Origin: CAZQKW01 sp964594075 | GTDB lineage: Bacteria; Desulfobacterota; WTBG01; CAIYCZ01 | DNA: 64,000 bases | Assembly: GCA_964594075.1 (NCBI GenBank) | Contig: CAZQKW010000009.1 | Coordinates: 19,732-83,731, forward strand | Direction: 5' to 3' | Part shown: one piece after another, positions 16,194-25,209 of the stretch | How positions within the stretch are numbered: the stretch's first letter is position 1 | Layout of the letters: each line of letters opens with the position of its first letter | Position numbers and translations under genes: made by a program | The notes under the pieces: generated by a model | The model's database searches: none | Told to the model about the DNA's origin: nothing | Seen by the model: the letters and a program-made list of their open reading frames with translations, nothing else

Positions 16194-18212
16194 ATGAATC
16201 AAAAACAAGCCCCTATGGAACAGCTCTGTATCAATACTATTCGCACTCTTGCAATGGATGCTGTGCAAAAAGCACATTCAGGCCACCCTGGCACTGCTAT
16301 GGCATTAGCACCACTGGCCTATGTATTGTGGATGAAATTTCTCCATTTCAATCCGCGCAATCCGTCCTGGTTCAACCGGGACCGGTTTGTGCTCTCATGC
16401 GGCCATGCTTCAATACTTAACTATATTATGCTCTTTTTAACAGGCTATGACTTGAGCATTGATGATATTAAAAATTTCCGCCAATGGGGCAGTAAAACTC
16501 CCGGCCATCCGGAATTCGGGGTTACTCCCGGGATAGAAACCACAACGGGGCCGTTAGGGCAGGGCTTAATGAATGCCGTAGGCATGGCAATGGCAGAAGC
16601 ACGTCTTGCCGCAATTTTCAACCGTCCTGGATATGAGGTTGTTGACCACTTTACCTATGGATTTTGCAGCGACGGGGACTTGATGGAAGGCGCTTCCCAT
16701 GAGGCTGCATCAATTGCCGGCCATTTCGGTTTAGGCAAGCTGATTTTTATCTATGATGATAACCGCATAACCATTGAAGGAGAGACAGCGCTTACCTATT
16801 CTGATGACGTATGCAAGCGGTTTGAAAGTTATCACTGGCACGTGCAGAATATCGGCGATCGGGCAAATGATTTGGCGGCGCTTTCGGCTGCGCTGATCGA
16901 GGCACAAAAAGAACAGAACCGTCCATCGCTTATTATTGTGCGCTCGCACATCGGCTACGGGTCGCCAAACTTCCAGGACACCAAGGAGGCACACGGCCAG
17001 CCACTGGGTGAAGAAGAGGTAAAACTAACCAAAAAGCATTATGGTTGGCCTGAAGAGGCTTATTTTTATATACCGGAAGGCGTTCTCCAGCACATGTCTC
17101 AACCAGGACAGCGCGGTGCACAGCTTGAAGCTGCATGGCGCGAAACCCTGACTCGCTACCGCCAGGCATATCCCGAGCTTGCTGAGCAGTTTGAAGCCAC
17201 GTTGCGTGGCGACCTTCCGGATGGATGGGATCATGAAATGCCGGTGTTTACCCCGGACAGCAAATCAATAGCCACCCGCAGCGCCTCAGGAAAAGTCCTT
17301 AATGCCATAGCAAAAAAAGTTCCTTGGCTTATGGGCGGGAGCGCAGACCTTGGCCCTTCAACGAATACAATTATTTCTAACCACGGATATTTTGCCAGAG
17401 ATAATTATGCCAGCCCAAACATTGCCTGGGGTATTCGGGAGCACGCCATGTGCAGTTGCTCTTCCGGCATGGCGCTGCATGGAGGTGTGCGTCCTTACGC
17501 AGCCACTTTCTTTGTTTTCACTGACTATGCCCGGCCGGCAATCAGGCTTGCTGCCATGATGCATTTGCCGGTTATTTATGTAATGACCCATGACTCAATT
17601 GGGCTGGGAGAGGATGGCCCCACCCATCAGCCGGTTGAACATCTCGCTTCATTTCGCGCCATGCCCGGCATCTGTGTTATCCGGCCGGCTGATGCCAATG
17701 AAGTTATCTTTGCCTGGCGTGCAGCAATGGAGCGCACCGGCGGCCCGACTATGCTCGTCCTCAGCAGGCAGAATCTCCCCATCCTTGACCGATCAAAACT
17801 CTCCGGGGCAGAAGGAGTGCTTAAAGGAGCATACATTTTATCCAAGGAGAATGCGGGGCAACCGGATATTATACTTATCGCTTCCGGGTCGGAAGTGCAT
17901 CTGGTACTGCAAGCACAGGAGCAGCTTTTGCTCGATAGGATTAATGCCCGTGTGGTCAGCATGGCAAGCTGGGAGCTATTTAGAGAACAGCCGCAGAACT
18001 ACCGCGATGAAGTGCTTCCTCCGAAAATAAAGGCACGGCTTGCAGTAGAAGCAGGATCACCGCTTGGCTGGCGCGACTGGGTTGGTGATACCGGCGACAT
18101 CATTGGCATAACACGATTTGGCGCCAGCGCTCCGGCAAAGGAGCTGTTCAGCAAGTATGGCTTCACCGTGGAGCATATTGTGGCGCGGGCGAAGCAAATT
18201 GTTACCAAATGA
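16194..18212 (+). CDS. tkt: Transketolase
   Basis: Thiamine-diphosphate enzyme transferring two-carbon units among pentose-phosphate sugars; also supplies sedoheptulose-7-phosphate used by GmhA. 672 aa from the ATG at 16194, which has AGGAG seven nt upstream. An in-frame upstream ATG at 16140 lacks a site. Motifs: GHPGTAMALAPLAYVLW near 27, the ThDP-binding motif SDGDLMEGASHEAASIAGH with the matching DDN near 190, and the pyrimidine-domain segment WGIREHAMCSCSSGMALHGG near 420. Monocistronic as far as can be seen. Confidence 0.96.
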   Translation: MNQKQAPMEQLCINTIRTLAMDAVQKAHSGHPGTAMALAPLAYVLWMKFLHFNPRNPSWFNRDRFVLSCGHASILNYIMLFLTGYDLSIDDIKNFRQWGSKTPGHPEFGVTPGIETTTGPLGQGLMNAVGMAMAEARLAAIFNRPGYEVVDHFTYGFCSDGDLMEGASHEAASIAGHFGLGKLIFIYDDNRITIEGETALTYSDDVCKRFESYHWHVQNIGDRANDLAALSAALIEAQKEQNRPSLIIVRSHIGYGSPNFQDTKEAHGQPLGEEEVKLTKKHYGWPEEAYFYIPEGVLQHMSQPGQRGAQLEAAWRETLTRYRQAYPELAEQFEATLRGDLPDGWDHEMPVFTPDSKSIATRSASGKVLNAIAKKVPWLMGGSADLGPSTNTIISNHGYFARDNYASPNIAWGIREHAMCSCSSGMALHGGVRPYAATFFVFTDYARPAIRLAAMMHLPVIYVMTHDSIGLGEDGPTHQPVEHLASFRAMPGICVIRPADANEVIFAWRAAMERTGGPTMLVLSRQNLPILDRSKLSGAEGVLKGAYILSKENAGQPDIILIASGSEVHLVLQAQEQLLLDRINARVVSMASWELFREQPQNYRDEVLPPKIKARLAVEAGSPLGWRDWVGDTGDIIGITRFGASAPAKELFSKYGFTVEHIVARAKQIVTK

Positions 18213-18264
18213 AGAGGGGCTGAGGGTATTGTTTAGTGATCCTCTTTGGTTAAAAGGTTTTTTT
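18212..18264 (+). terminator. Possible terminator after tkt
   Basis: AAGAGG (18212-18217) can pair with CCTCTT (18241-18246) across a 23-nt loop, and a run of Ts follows at 18257-18264. The stem is short and the T run displaced, so support is weak. Confidence 0.3.
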
Positions 18265-18568
18265 AAAAGAGATTTTTTCAGCGCCCCAAAGGATGTCCGT
18301 TATTGATTCCTCTCATGCTGCTTAAAAAAGTAAACCTGCGCTATACCTCTCTTTAAACCTTTAGCAAAGCGATTCAAGCCACATTAGAGGAAATAGGCTG
18401 CCGATTCATAACATAAATTTCAAATATTTTATCTGAGAGTGCATTATAGTTACAAAAACCGATGTCAGCAGCTGCTCGAAATAACGGAACTATATTTAAC
18501 TTATTGAAATTGCTTTATTTATTTTCAAATAAGGCTTAACCTATTGAAATTTAATTATAATTTTTTAT

Positions 18569-18597
18569 TTGACATGCACCATAAACTTTCCTATACT
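18569..18597 (+). promoter_or_regulatory. Sigma70-type promoter
   Basis: TTGACA (18569-18574), a 17-nt spacer and TATACT (18592-18597): a consensus -35 and a near-consensus -10. Predicted start of transcription is near 18604, leaving a ~260-nt leader before the NlpC/P60 start codon. Confidence 0.75.
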
Positions 18598-18783
18598 CCG
18601 TCCAGACCGAAGCCGGGGGGCAGCAGTCTACCATTTTTAGTTTTCATGTAGAACACCTTCTCACATTGACCAAACGTCTGTATATAGTGGCACTTCTGCT
18701 ACTGAGACCCAGGTTGAGCTAAACAAAAACTAAATGCAACAGCCGTGCACAATGGTTGCTACATCTCTCAGCCATTGAGCTTG

Positions 18784-18818
18784 TGCAAAAATATCCAGAA
18801 TATGGATACATTTTTGCA
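18784..18818 (+). promoter_or_regulatory. Inverted repeat in the leader of the NlpC/P60 gene
   Basis: TGCAAAAAT plus ATCCA pair with TGGAT plus ATTTTTGCA, about 14 pairs with a two-base bulge. It sits 45 nt upstream of the start codon. It could be an RNA hairpin or a dimeric regulator's operator. Confidence 0.5.
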
Positions 18819-18862
18819 TAAAAATGAAGGATTCAGGCTGTTTAACTGACTGTGGAGAGGCT

Positions 18863-20152
18863 ATGTTTCCATCAGATAACAGAAAAAACGAGATGTTTGT
18901 TGGTCGCTCAATACATCGCACTATTCATATCATTCTTGTCATAATCATTACGTTCTGCACTCATAGTGTTTACGGAAAAACAAGGGTCGCTTCTTCCCGG
19001 AAGAAATCGGGCATCCCGGTCTCTATTCAGCACCAGCGATTGCTCCAAAACGAGATGAAGAAATACCTTGGAACGCCCTACGAACTGGGCGGTACCGGCT
19101 TAGATGGCATTGACTGCTCTGGCTTTGCACGGCGAATTTATAAAGATGTGTATGGCGTCAATCTCCCCCATAATGCGGCGTCACAGTCAAAATGTCCGCC
19201 CTCGGTGCTGAAAAAAGTGCCGTTAGAAAACCTGAATCCGGGCGATCTTATTTTTTTCTCATCTTCCCCTCGAAACAAACAGCGGATAACACATGTAGGC
19301 CTTTATCTTTCAGATGGCGAATTTATCCATGCTTCCCGTGGAAAAAAAAGTGTCGTTATTTCAAGCCTGAATGAGGGTCATTGGCGTTCAAAGATAGTTT
19401 CAACCAAAAGGCTATCACGTCTTGATCCGTGGGATGAATGGCAGGCAGAACGTTCAAGCAACATATCTCTGGCAGCTAATAAGAAAAATAGGCTTAGACT
19501 TTCATATAAGAAAACCGCCAAACCCTCGCCGACTACTGAACCCAGTAAATACGCCGCTATTTATTACCGTGATCAGTTTCACGATTTAGACCTTCAATAC
19601 ACCAGAACATTATGGGATAACACCTGGAATGTCACTATGAGCATGTTTCAGCAGCAGGCGCTCATAGGTGATGGCAGGATGTTCTCAAACCCTTATCCGG
19701 TGCCAACGGGACAACTGGTATGTGACGGGCACTTTACGTCTGCGTACAACCGAGGCTTTAGAATGAGTAGTGACTTTAGACCGGTTAACTGGCTTAACAT
19801 AATGCCTTCAATAACGTATTTTAATCATGGTCCGGCAATACAGAACAGGGAACTCCCCCGCCGCGTCATGGGCGTTGATATAGACCTTATTTCTCAAGAC
19901 AGTACGTGGTCATTGTCCACGGGAGTCCAGTATGCGGATCTCAAGCAGCCCAGCATTTCTGTGGTGAATTACCGTAAAAATGATATTAATGAACTCGATA
20001 TGTCATTAAGATATCGCCAGCAGGTAAACGATCGCCTGAATATAACGGTAATTGGGCAGCGTATTCAACAATCAAGCTCAGGTATTGAACAGTATCTGGA
20101 TAATGAACGGACAGATCAAAGCATTTCTTTCCGCCTGAATTTTGTCTACTAA
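18863..20152 (+). CDS. NlpC/P60 peptidase fused to a predicted outer-membrane beta-barrel
   Basis: About 429 aa from ATG 18863 (GGAGAGG just upstream; an earlier in-frame ATG at 18824 lacks a site). There is a signal/anchor segment at residues ~21-33, then an NlpC/P60 cysteine peptidase domain (~55-170) with catalytic Cys85 (IDCSGFARR), His144 (THVGLYL) and a third polar residue, His156 (FIHAS). This domain normally cuts peptidoglycan stem peptides. After a basic linker the last ~210 residues are rich in alternating polar/aromatic strands (for example DLDLQYTRTLWDNTWNVTMSM, MSLRYRQQVNDRLNITVIG) and end in SFRLNFVY with a terminal aromatic residue, like an outer-membrane barrel. The barrel is inferred from pattern only. 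I do not know a named family with this fusion. Confidence 0.7.
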   Translation: MFPSDNRKNEMFVGRSIHRTIHIILVIIITFCTHSVYGKTRVASSRKKSGIPVSIQHQRLLQNEMKKYLGTPYELGGTGLDGIDCSGFARRIYKDVYGVNLPHNAASQSKCPPSVLKKVPLENLNPGDLIFFSSSPRNKQRITHVGLYLSDGEFIHASRGKKSVVISSLNEGHWRSKIVSTKRLSRLDPWDEWQAERSSNISLAANKKNRLRLSYKKTAKPSPTTEPSKYAAIYYRDQFHDLDLQYTRTLWDNTWNVTMSMFQQQALIGDGRMFSNPYPVPTGQLVCDGHFTSAYNRGFRMSSDFRPVNWLNIMPSITYFNHGPAIQNRELPRRVMGVDIDLISQDSTWSLSTGVQYADLKQPSISVVNYRKNDINELDMSLRYRQQVNDRLNITVIGQRIQQSSSGIEQYLDNERTDQSISFRLNFVY

Positions 20153-20547
20153 TAACCTCATTTCACGATTGCATGTGACAAAGCAATACCACGGAGATGG
20201 GCCGCATGCGTGCCAGCCGCCGTGGTTTTGCTGAAATGCTGAACTATCAGGCGTTCCGCACATTACCCGTGAAAATAAGCCTGCCTGATAAAGACAACCC
20301 CCCCTTTGACGCTGCTTACACGGAAACACTATTTCTTGTGAGACTTGTGTCGCAAAAATCCCTTGTGAAAAAGTAATAATTGCAATAATAAATATTGCTA
20401 TATCCATTAATTGTCGGTTGTGCTGGTTTACCTCGACTTTTCTTCCGTGAGGTGCACATAGTCTATTGAGGTTTGGAGCGTGCGGGTGCAAGGATTCAGG
20501 TATTATGGTGAACATTATACAGCATTAATCTCACCCAAGGGGTAATC
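20153..20547. other. Structured intergenic region before the class II RNR gene
   Basis: 395 bp with no gene. Two inverted repeats: AGCAATACCACGG (20182-20194) with CCGTGGTTTTGCT (20220-20232), 12 of 13 paired; and ATCAGGC (20246-20252) with GCCTGAT (20283-20289). The first may serve as a terminator-like structure for the preceding gene, although no U-run follows. I did not recognise a B12 box or an NrdR-type box. Confidence 0.5.
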
Positions 20548-22665
20548 ATGCAGGTTCTTCCGCAAACGATACGTAAGCGTGACGAGTCTCTGGTGAGCTT
20601 TGATAACCAGAAAATATGGCGCGCCATCTATAGGGCTGCTTTTGAAGTTCTGGCAGATGAATCAAAAGCCAGAGAGTTAGCAGATGGCACACTTGGCAAG
20701 GTATTGGAAAAAATTTCACTTCGTTATGCCAATCTCGTTCCTTCCGTTGAAAATATCCAGGATACGGTAGAAGAAACACTGATGGAGGAAGGCAACAGCG
20801 TTATTGCCCGAAGTTATATTCTCTATCGGGAGGAACATAAATACCTCAGACAGGCAAAAAAAATCTTTGGTATTAAAGATGACCTTAAACTCCCCTTAAA
20901 CTCTCTTTTTGTGCTAAAAAATCGTTATTTGCTGAAAAATGATGATCAGCAGGTAATAGAAACCCCCCGCGAACTCTTTCAACGAGTCGCAAAAGCTATA
21001 AGCCAAGGCGAGCTGAATTACAAATCGCCGTATCAGAGGGAGGAAGTTGAAGCAACCTTTCTGCAGATGATGACCAGCCTAAAATTTATGCCAAATTCAC
21101 CCACCCTCATGAATGCGGGAACAGAGCTCGGGCAACTTTCTGCCTGTTTCGTGCTGCCTGTTGAAGATTCCATTGAAGGTATTTTTGAGACTCTGAAAAA
21201 CATGGCCCGCATTCATCAGACCGGCGGTGGAACCGGGTTCGATTTTTCGCGTCTCAGACCGCGGGGCGATATTGTTAGTACCACAAAGGGGGAAGCATCA
21301 GGGCCGGTTTCATTTATGAGCATTTTTAACCAGGCTACGGGAATAATCGTTCAAGGGGGACGGCGACGCGGCGCCAATATGGGCATACTGCGCTGTGACC
21401 ACCCCGATATTGTTGACTTTATTCAGGCCAAGCAGCAAGAAGGGGCATACTCAAACTTTAATCTTTCGGTGGCCGTTACTGACGCTTTTATGGATGCTGT
21501 CCGCAAAAATGGCTCATATGACCTCATCAATCCCCGGAACGGGAAAAAAGTCAAATCCATCCGCGCTAAGTCCACATTTGATCTTATCGTGCACGCTGCA
21601 TGGCGTTCGGGTGACCCGGGACTGGTATTCCTTGATGAAATCAACCGCCATAATCCCACGCCAGTAATGGGGAAAATAGAAGCCACTAACCCGTGCGGAG
21701 AAATCCCGTTACTTCCTTATGAAAGCTGTAACCTTGCATCAGTCAATCTGGCAAAATTCGTAAATGGAAGAACTATTGACTGGGAAGGACTAAAAGAGTG
21801 CATCTGGTGGGGAGTTCGTTTTCTTGACGATGTTATTGAAGTCAACAAATATCCCCTGTCCCAAATCAAAGAAATTACATTTGCAAACCGCAAAATAGGG
21901 CTGGGGGTCATGGGATTTGCCGATATGCTAATAAAATTAGGCATTCCCTATACTGATCCTCAGGCACTCACTACGGCAAAGACGCTTATGCAATTTTTTC
22001 AGCAGGAAACGCGCAATGCTTCAATGCGCCTTGCCCGTGAACGAGGGGCCTTCCCGGCTTATGAGAAATCCATATATCCGGCGATGAACCTGAAACTGCG
22101 CAATGCAACGGTCAACACTGTAGCGCCGACGGGAACTATCAGCATTATCTGCGGCTGCTCCAGCGGTATAGAGCCGTTATTCGCGTTGAGCTATGTGCGG
22201 AACGTCCTGGCGGGAGCAAAACTGTTTGAAGTCCATCAGCTCTTTGCACAGGAACTTCGCCAGCGGGGTCTTTACCATAAAGATCTTATGGCAGAAATAG
22301 GAAAATCAGGTTCGATCCAGCAGCTCAATGAAATACCCGAAGAGCTGAGAAAATTGTTTGTCATTGCTTTTGATATATCGCCTGACCAACACCTTGAAAT
22401 TCAGGCAGCGTTTCAGCAGTTCACGGATAATTCGGTTTCCAAAACCATAAACCTTCCCCCTGATGCGAGCATTGAGGATGTGGCACATATTTATCTGCGC
22501 GCCCATGAATTGAAATGCAAGGGTATAACGATTTACCGTTACGGCACGAAAGAAAATCAGGTGCTTTCTTTTGGCGCGGAGGAGTGGGAAGAAGAAGCAG
22601 AAGAGCTTATTACTGCAGATGCTGAATATTCCGGGGGATGTTTTTCCGGAACCTGTGTTTTTTAG
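20548..22665 (+). CDS. nrdJ: Adenosylcobalamin-dependent (class II) ribonucleotide reductase
   Basis: Reduces ribonucleotides to deoxyribonucleotides with an adenosylcobalamin radical, needing no oxygen. 705 aa. The N-terminal ATP-cone (residues ~5-95, beginning PQTIRKRDESLVSFD) gives allosteric control. The RNR barrel follows with PNSPTLMNAGTELGQLSACFVLPVEDS, HQTGGGTGFDFSRLRPRGD, the radical-site loop NPCGEIPLLPYESCNLASVNL and VAPTGTISII. The C-terminal GGCFSGTC Cys pair probably passes electrons from thioredoxin. An AAGGGG site precedes the ATG. No small subunit gene is nearby, as expected for class II. Confidence 0.94.
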   Translation: MQVLPQTIRKRDESLVSFDNQKIWRAIYRAAFEVLADESKARELADGTLGKVLEKISLRYANLVPSVENIQDTVEETLMEEGNSVIARSYILYREEHKYLRQAKKIFGIKDDLKLPLNSLFVLKNRYLLKNDDQQVIETPRELFQRVAKAISQGELNYKSPYQREEVEATFLQMMTSLKFMPNSPTLMNAGTELGQLSACFVLPVEDSIEGIFETLKNMARIHQTGGGTGFDFSRLRPRGDIVSTTKGEASGPVSFMSIFNQATGIIVQGGRRRGANMGILRCDHPDIVDFIQAKQQEGAYSNFNLSVAVTDAFMDAVRKNGSYDLINPRNGKKVKSIRAKSTFDLIVHAAWRSGDPGLVFLDEINRHNPTPVMGKIEATNPCGEIPLLPYESCNLASVNLAKFVNGRTIDWEGLKECIWWGVRFLDDVIEVNKYPLSQIKEITFANRKIGLGVMGFADMLIKLGIPYTDPQALTTAKTLMQFFQQETRNASMRLARERGAFPAYEKSIYPAMNLKLRNATVNTVAPTGTISIICGCSSGIEPLFALSYVRNVLAGAKLFEVHQLFAQELRQRGLYHKDLMAEIGKSGSIQQLNEIPEELRKLFVIAFDISPDQHLEIQAAFQQFTDNSVSKTINLPPDASIEDVAHIYLRAHELKCKGITIYRYGTKENQVLSFGAEEWEEEAEELITADAEYSGGCFSGTCVF

Positions 22666-22719
22666 ACACGGTGCCAAACAATTTCTTTCCCAATTTATCT
22701 GCTGACAGGAGTTTAAACC

Positions 22720-23367
22720 ATGCAAAGCGCACAGAAACGAATAGGTGCGATTATCAAAATTCTCCGACAAAACTATCCCGTTGCCTGCACAGCACTTAAT
22801 TTTGAAACGCCGCTGCAGATTCTTGTCGCGACCATTCTTTCAGCCCAGTGCACTGACGAACGGGTTAATAAAATAACTCCGGCACTCTTTAAAAAATATT
22901 CTTCCGCAAAACATTTTGCGTGCGCTCGGCAGGAAGACCTGGAAAGAGAAATTCGGTCCACCGGATTCTTTAGAAATAAAGCAAAGAATATCATCGCAGC
23001 GGCAAAAAAAATTTGTAATGACTACGGCGGGCACGTGCCGGATTCCATGGAAAAACTTTTAACGCTACCGGGCGTTGCGCGTAAAACAGCCAACATTGTG
23101 TTATCCAGCGCCTTTAAAAAGGCGGAAGGTATTGCGGTAGATACGCATGTCAAGCGGTTATCTGAACGTCTGGCGTTGAGCACGCATGAAGATCCGGAAA
23201 AAATTGAAAAAGATCTCATGGCGTTGGTGCCCAAAAAGGACTGGCTGGATTTTAATTATCTGCTGGTCAATCATGGCCGGGCAATTTGCACGGCACGAAA
23301 GCCGAAATGCCTTGAATGCCCGATACAACATCTCTGCCCGTCGGCAAAAAAATTCTCCACTGGCTAA
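22720..23367 (+). CDS. nth: Endonuclease III (DNA glycosylase/AP lyase)
   Basis: Base-excision repair enzyme removing oxidised pyrimidines. 215 aa with the helix-hairpin-helix LPGVARKTANIVLSSAF, the catalytic Lys in that region and the Asp in AVDTHVKRLSERL. The C-terminal [4Fe-4S] ligands are spaced C-x6-C-x2-C-x5-C (ICTARKPKCLECPIQHLC). An AGGAG site lies upstream. It is about 50 bp after the RNR gene and may be co-transcribed with it. Confidence 0.96.
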   Translation: MQSAQKRIGAIIKILRQNYPVACTALNFETPLQILVATILSAQCTDERVNKITPALFKKYSSAKHFACARQEDLEREIRSTGFFRNKAKNIIAAAKKICNDYGGHVPDSMEKLLTLPGVARKTANIVLSSAFKKAEGIAVDTHVKRLSERLALSTHEDPEKIEKDLMALVPKKDWLDFNYLLVNHGRAICTARKPKCLECPIQHLCPSAKKFSTG

Positions 23368-23449
23368 AAAGCCAAGATGCACAATGGCTAAAAAGTTAAT
23401 GGGCATTTTTTATGGCTTTTACCCGTTAACCCCTATGCAGCGAGGAAAT

Positions 23450-24304
23450 ATGCTATTTACCAACTCAGTTATCAAAGAAGCCTGTGCAGATTTGCAGTCC
23501 CGCTATGTTGACTATCTTATCAATCATTTTGCAGATTGGCGCGTCTGGGCGGAGGCTTCCGCTAAAGTTGCGAACCGGGAACCGGTGCGGGAGGAAGAAA
23601 TTCCCGTGGCGTTTCGAACAGAATTCAAGATAACCAAAGTCATCGTGGAGATGGAAGACCTCGGGAAATTTGACTGGCAAAACCCCACGCTGCTAAAACT
23701 GTTTGGTGAACTTGCGCAAGGAGAATTTTATGCCTTTTTTGGCGATATGATAACCCAAATTGCCCTGCGTCTGTCACAGTCAACGGGGGTCAAAACCCTC
23801 TTTGAGATCGGGGCCGGCAGAGCAAATCTAACCAAGATTATGCTTGACCAGATGAGGGCGATGCAGGTAGCGCTGCCTATCATAACCACAGATTCCCAGC
23901 CGATTATTTTAGATACTATTGAAAAGCTGAAATCAGAATACCCCGAGGCAGAAATTTATCCCGGCCTCTGGAATATTACCGACGATCCTTCCGATGAACT
24001 GTTCACCGTAATTCAGCATCCGGTTCTTCTGTATGAGCGCTACACGCTTAACTATGCAAACGTGAGTGCGATCAAAAATATCTCACGAATTGCAGACATT
24101 GTGGTGCTGGGGGACTGGTTTAACTATACCGGCGAACTGTTTGCCTATGACGAGATATTTAAAAAAATTGGTGCGATGCCCCTGTTTTTTAAGGACATAA
24201 AACCCCATCTTGATAAATATTTTCCCAATCAGTATATTTTTGATCAGCGCGCCCTTGATTCAATCAAGCTTCCCAATATAACCCTGCTTATAGCGTGGAA
24301 GTGA
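23450..24304 (+). CDS. Putative class I SAM-dependent methyltransferase
   Basis: About 284 aa from the ATG at 23450, chosen for the GAGGA site four nt upstream. In-frame ATGs at 23384 and 23399 are possible. The open frame extends further 5' into nth in another frame, and that part is not believed. A Rossmann-type motif LFEIGAGRANLTKIML (near residue 120) and an acidic IITTDSQP strand end suggest SAM binding. The N-terminal ~90 residues are helical (VIKEACADLQSRYVDYLINHFADW). Substrate unknown; no specific family recognised. Confidence 0.6.
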   Translation: MLFTNSVIKEACADLQSRYVDYLINHFADWRVWAEASAKVANREPVREEEIPVAFRTEFKITKVIVEMEDLGKFDWQNPTLLKLFGELAQGEFYAFFGDMITQIALRLSQSTGVKTLFEIGAGRANLTKIMLDQMRAMQVALPIITTDSQPIILDTIEKLKSEYPEAEIYPGLWNITDDPSDELFTVIQHPVLLYERYTLNYANVSAIKNISRIADIVVLGDWFNYTGELFAYDEIFKKIGAMPLFFKDIKPHLDKYFPNQYIFDQRALDSIKLPNITLLIAWK

Positions 24305-24313
24305 TGGATCAAT

Positions 24314-25027
24314 TCAATATTTGAGAGCAGGATTGAGCATGTCGGCAGGAAACTGCCATCTGCCCCGCAGCGTCTTATGCTTTAATGCTTCCCTGAGCAA
24401 ACGCAGAAACTCTGCGCGAGGAATCTCCCGTGCTCCGAAATTAACCAAGTGTTGTGTGGTAAGCTGGCAATCAATTAACGAGAACTTTTTTGCCTGCAAA
24501 AACCAGACCAGATATACAAATGCTATCTTGGACGCATTGCTTACTCGGGAGAACATTGATTCACCAAAAAAAGCCCTTCCCAGAGATACGCCATAAAGTC
24601 CGCCAACCAGCGCACCATGTTGCCAGCTTTCAATCGAATGCGCGAAGCCTTCCTGATGGAGACTGCAATAGGCTTCAACCATATCATCGGTGATCCACGT
24701 AGCGCTTTGATGCGGCCGCTTAATGCTGGCGCACCCCTTTATTACTTCATCAAAAGCCTGGTCAAAAGTAATGTCAAACGGTTCTTTTTTTATAAGGCGC
24801 ATGAGGCGCCGGGAAATTCTCAGTTCCCCAGGATTAAGAATAAGCCGGGGGTCTGGCGACCACCATAAAATGGGCGTTTCTTTACTAAACCAAGGGAAAA
24901 TCCCCATTCGATACGCCAAGAGCAGCCGCTGAACACTCAAGTCTCCGCCAACAGCAAGCAAACCATCCGCATCTGCATAGACTGGCGAAGGGAATAGGAG
25001 TTGTTCCGTAAGCTTAAAGACGGTCAT
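24314..25027 (-). CDS. aat: Leucyl/phenylalanyl-tRNA--protein transferase
   Basis: Adds Leu/Phe to N-terminal Arg/Lys of proteins, marking them for ClpAP (N-degron pathway). The 237-aa sequence is characteristic: FPWFSKETPILWWSPDPRLIL near 45, LMRLIKKEPFDITFDQAFDEVI, the GGLYGVSLGRAFFGESMFSRVSNASKIAF motif near 145, and LIDCQLTTQHLVNFGAREIPRAEFL. It converges on the methyltransferase with a 9-bp gap. Confidence 0.95.
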   Translation of the reverse strand: MTVFKLTEQLLFPSPVYADADGLLAVGGDLSVQRLLLAYRMGIFPWFSKETPILWWSPDPRLILNPGELRISRRLMRLIKKEPFDITFDQAFDEVIKGCASIKRPHQSATWITDDMVEAYCSLHQEGFAHSIESWQHGALVGGLYGVSLGRAFFGESMFSRVSNASKIAFVYLVWFLQAKKFSLIDCQLTTQHLVNFGAREIPRAEFLRLLREALKHKTLRGRWQFPADMLNPALKY

Positions 25028-25209
25028 GGTATGCGCAGATAATATAAACGATAATTTTATAATACGCTATACTGTGATAATAATCCATAATTTGTGTTGA
25101 CACCGGGCAATCATCTTTCTATATTTTTTTTATTCAAACCGGCAACTATCGGAAAGAAAATCAGTGTTATGTGTCAAATCCGGTGTTTGAGTGCACAGGG
25201 AGAACCAAG

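Larger units (their letters stand above)
18213..18862. other. Long intergenic region and 5' leader before the NlpC/P60 gene
   Basis: 650 bp with no supported gene. It contains a weak tkt terminator, an AT-rich stretch, a strong sigma70-type promoter (18569-18597), a ~260-nt transcribed leader and an inverted repeat at 18784-18818. I looked for a c-di-AMP riboswitch because such elements often precede NlpC/P60 genes, but could not match its consensus. Confidence 0.5.

Noticed and set aside
18598..18862. c-di-AMP riboswitch in the NlpC/P60 leader
   Set aside because: The association is plausible but I could not match the conserved core. An Infernal scan would be decisive.
20153..20547. Cobalamin riboswitch before the B12-dependent RNR gene
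   Set aside because: No recognisable B12 box was found. A covariance-model search would settle it.
23186..23449. N-terminal extension of the methyltransferase ORF
   Set aside because: It overlaps the end of nth out of frame and the residues look non-coding. A start at 23450 has an RBS.
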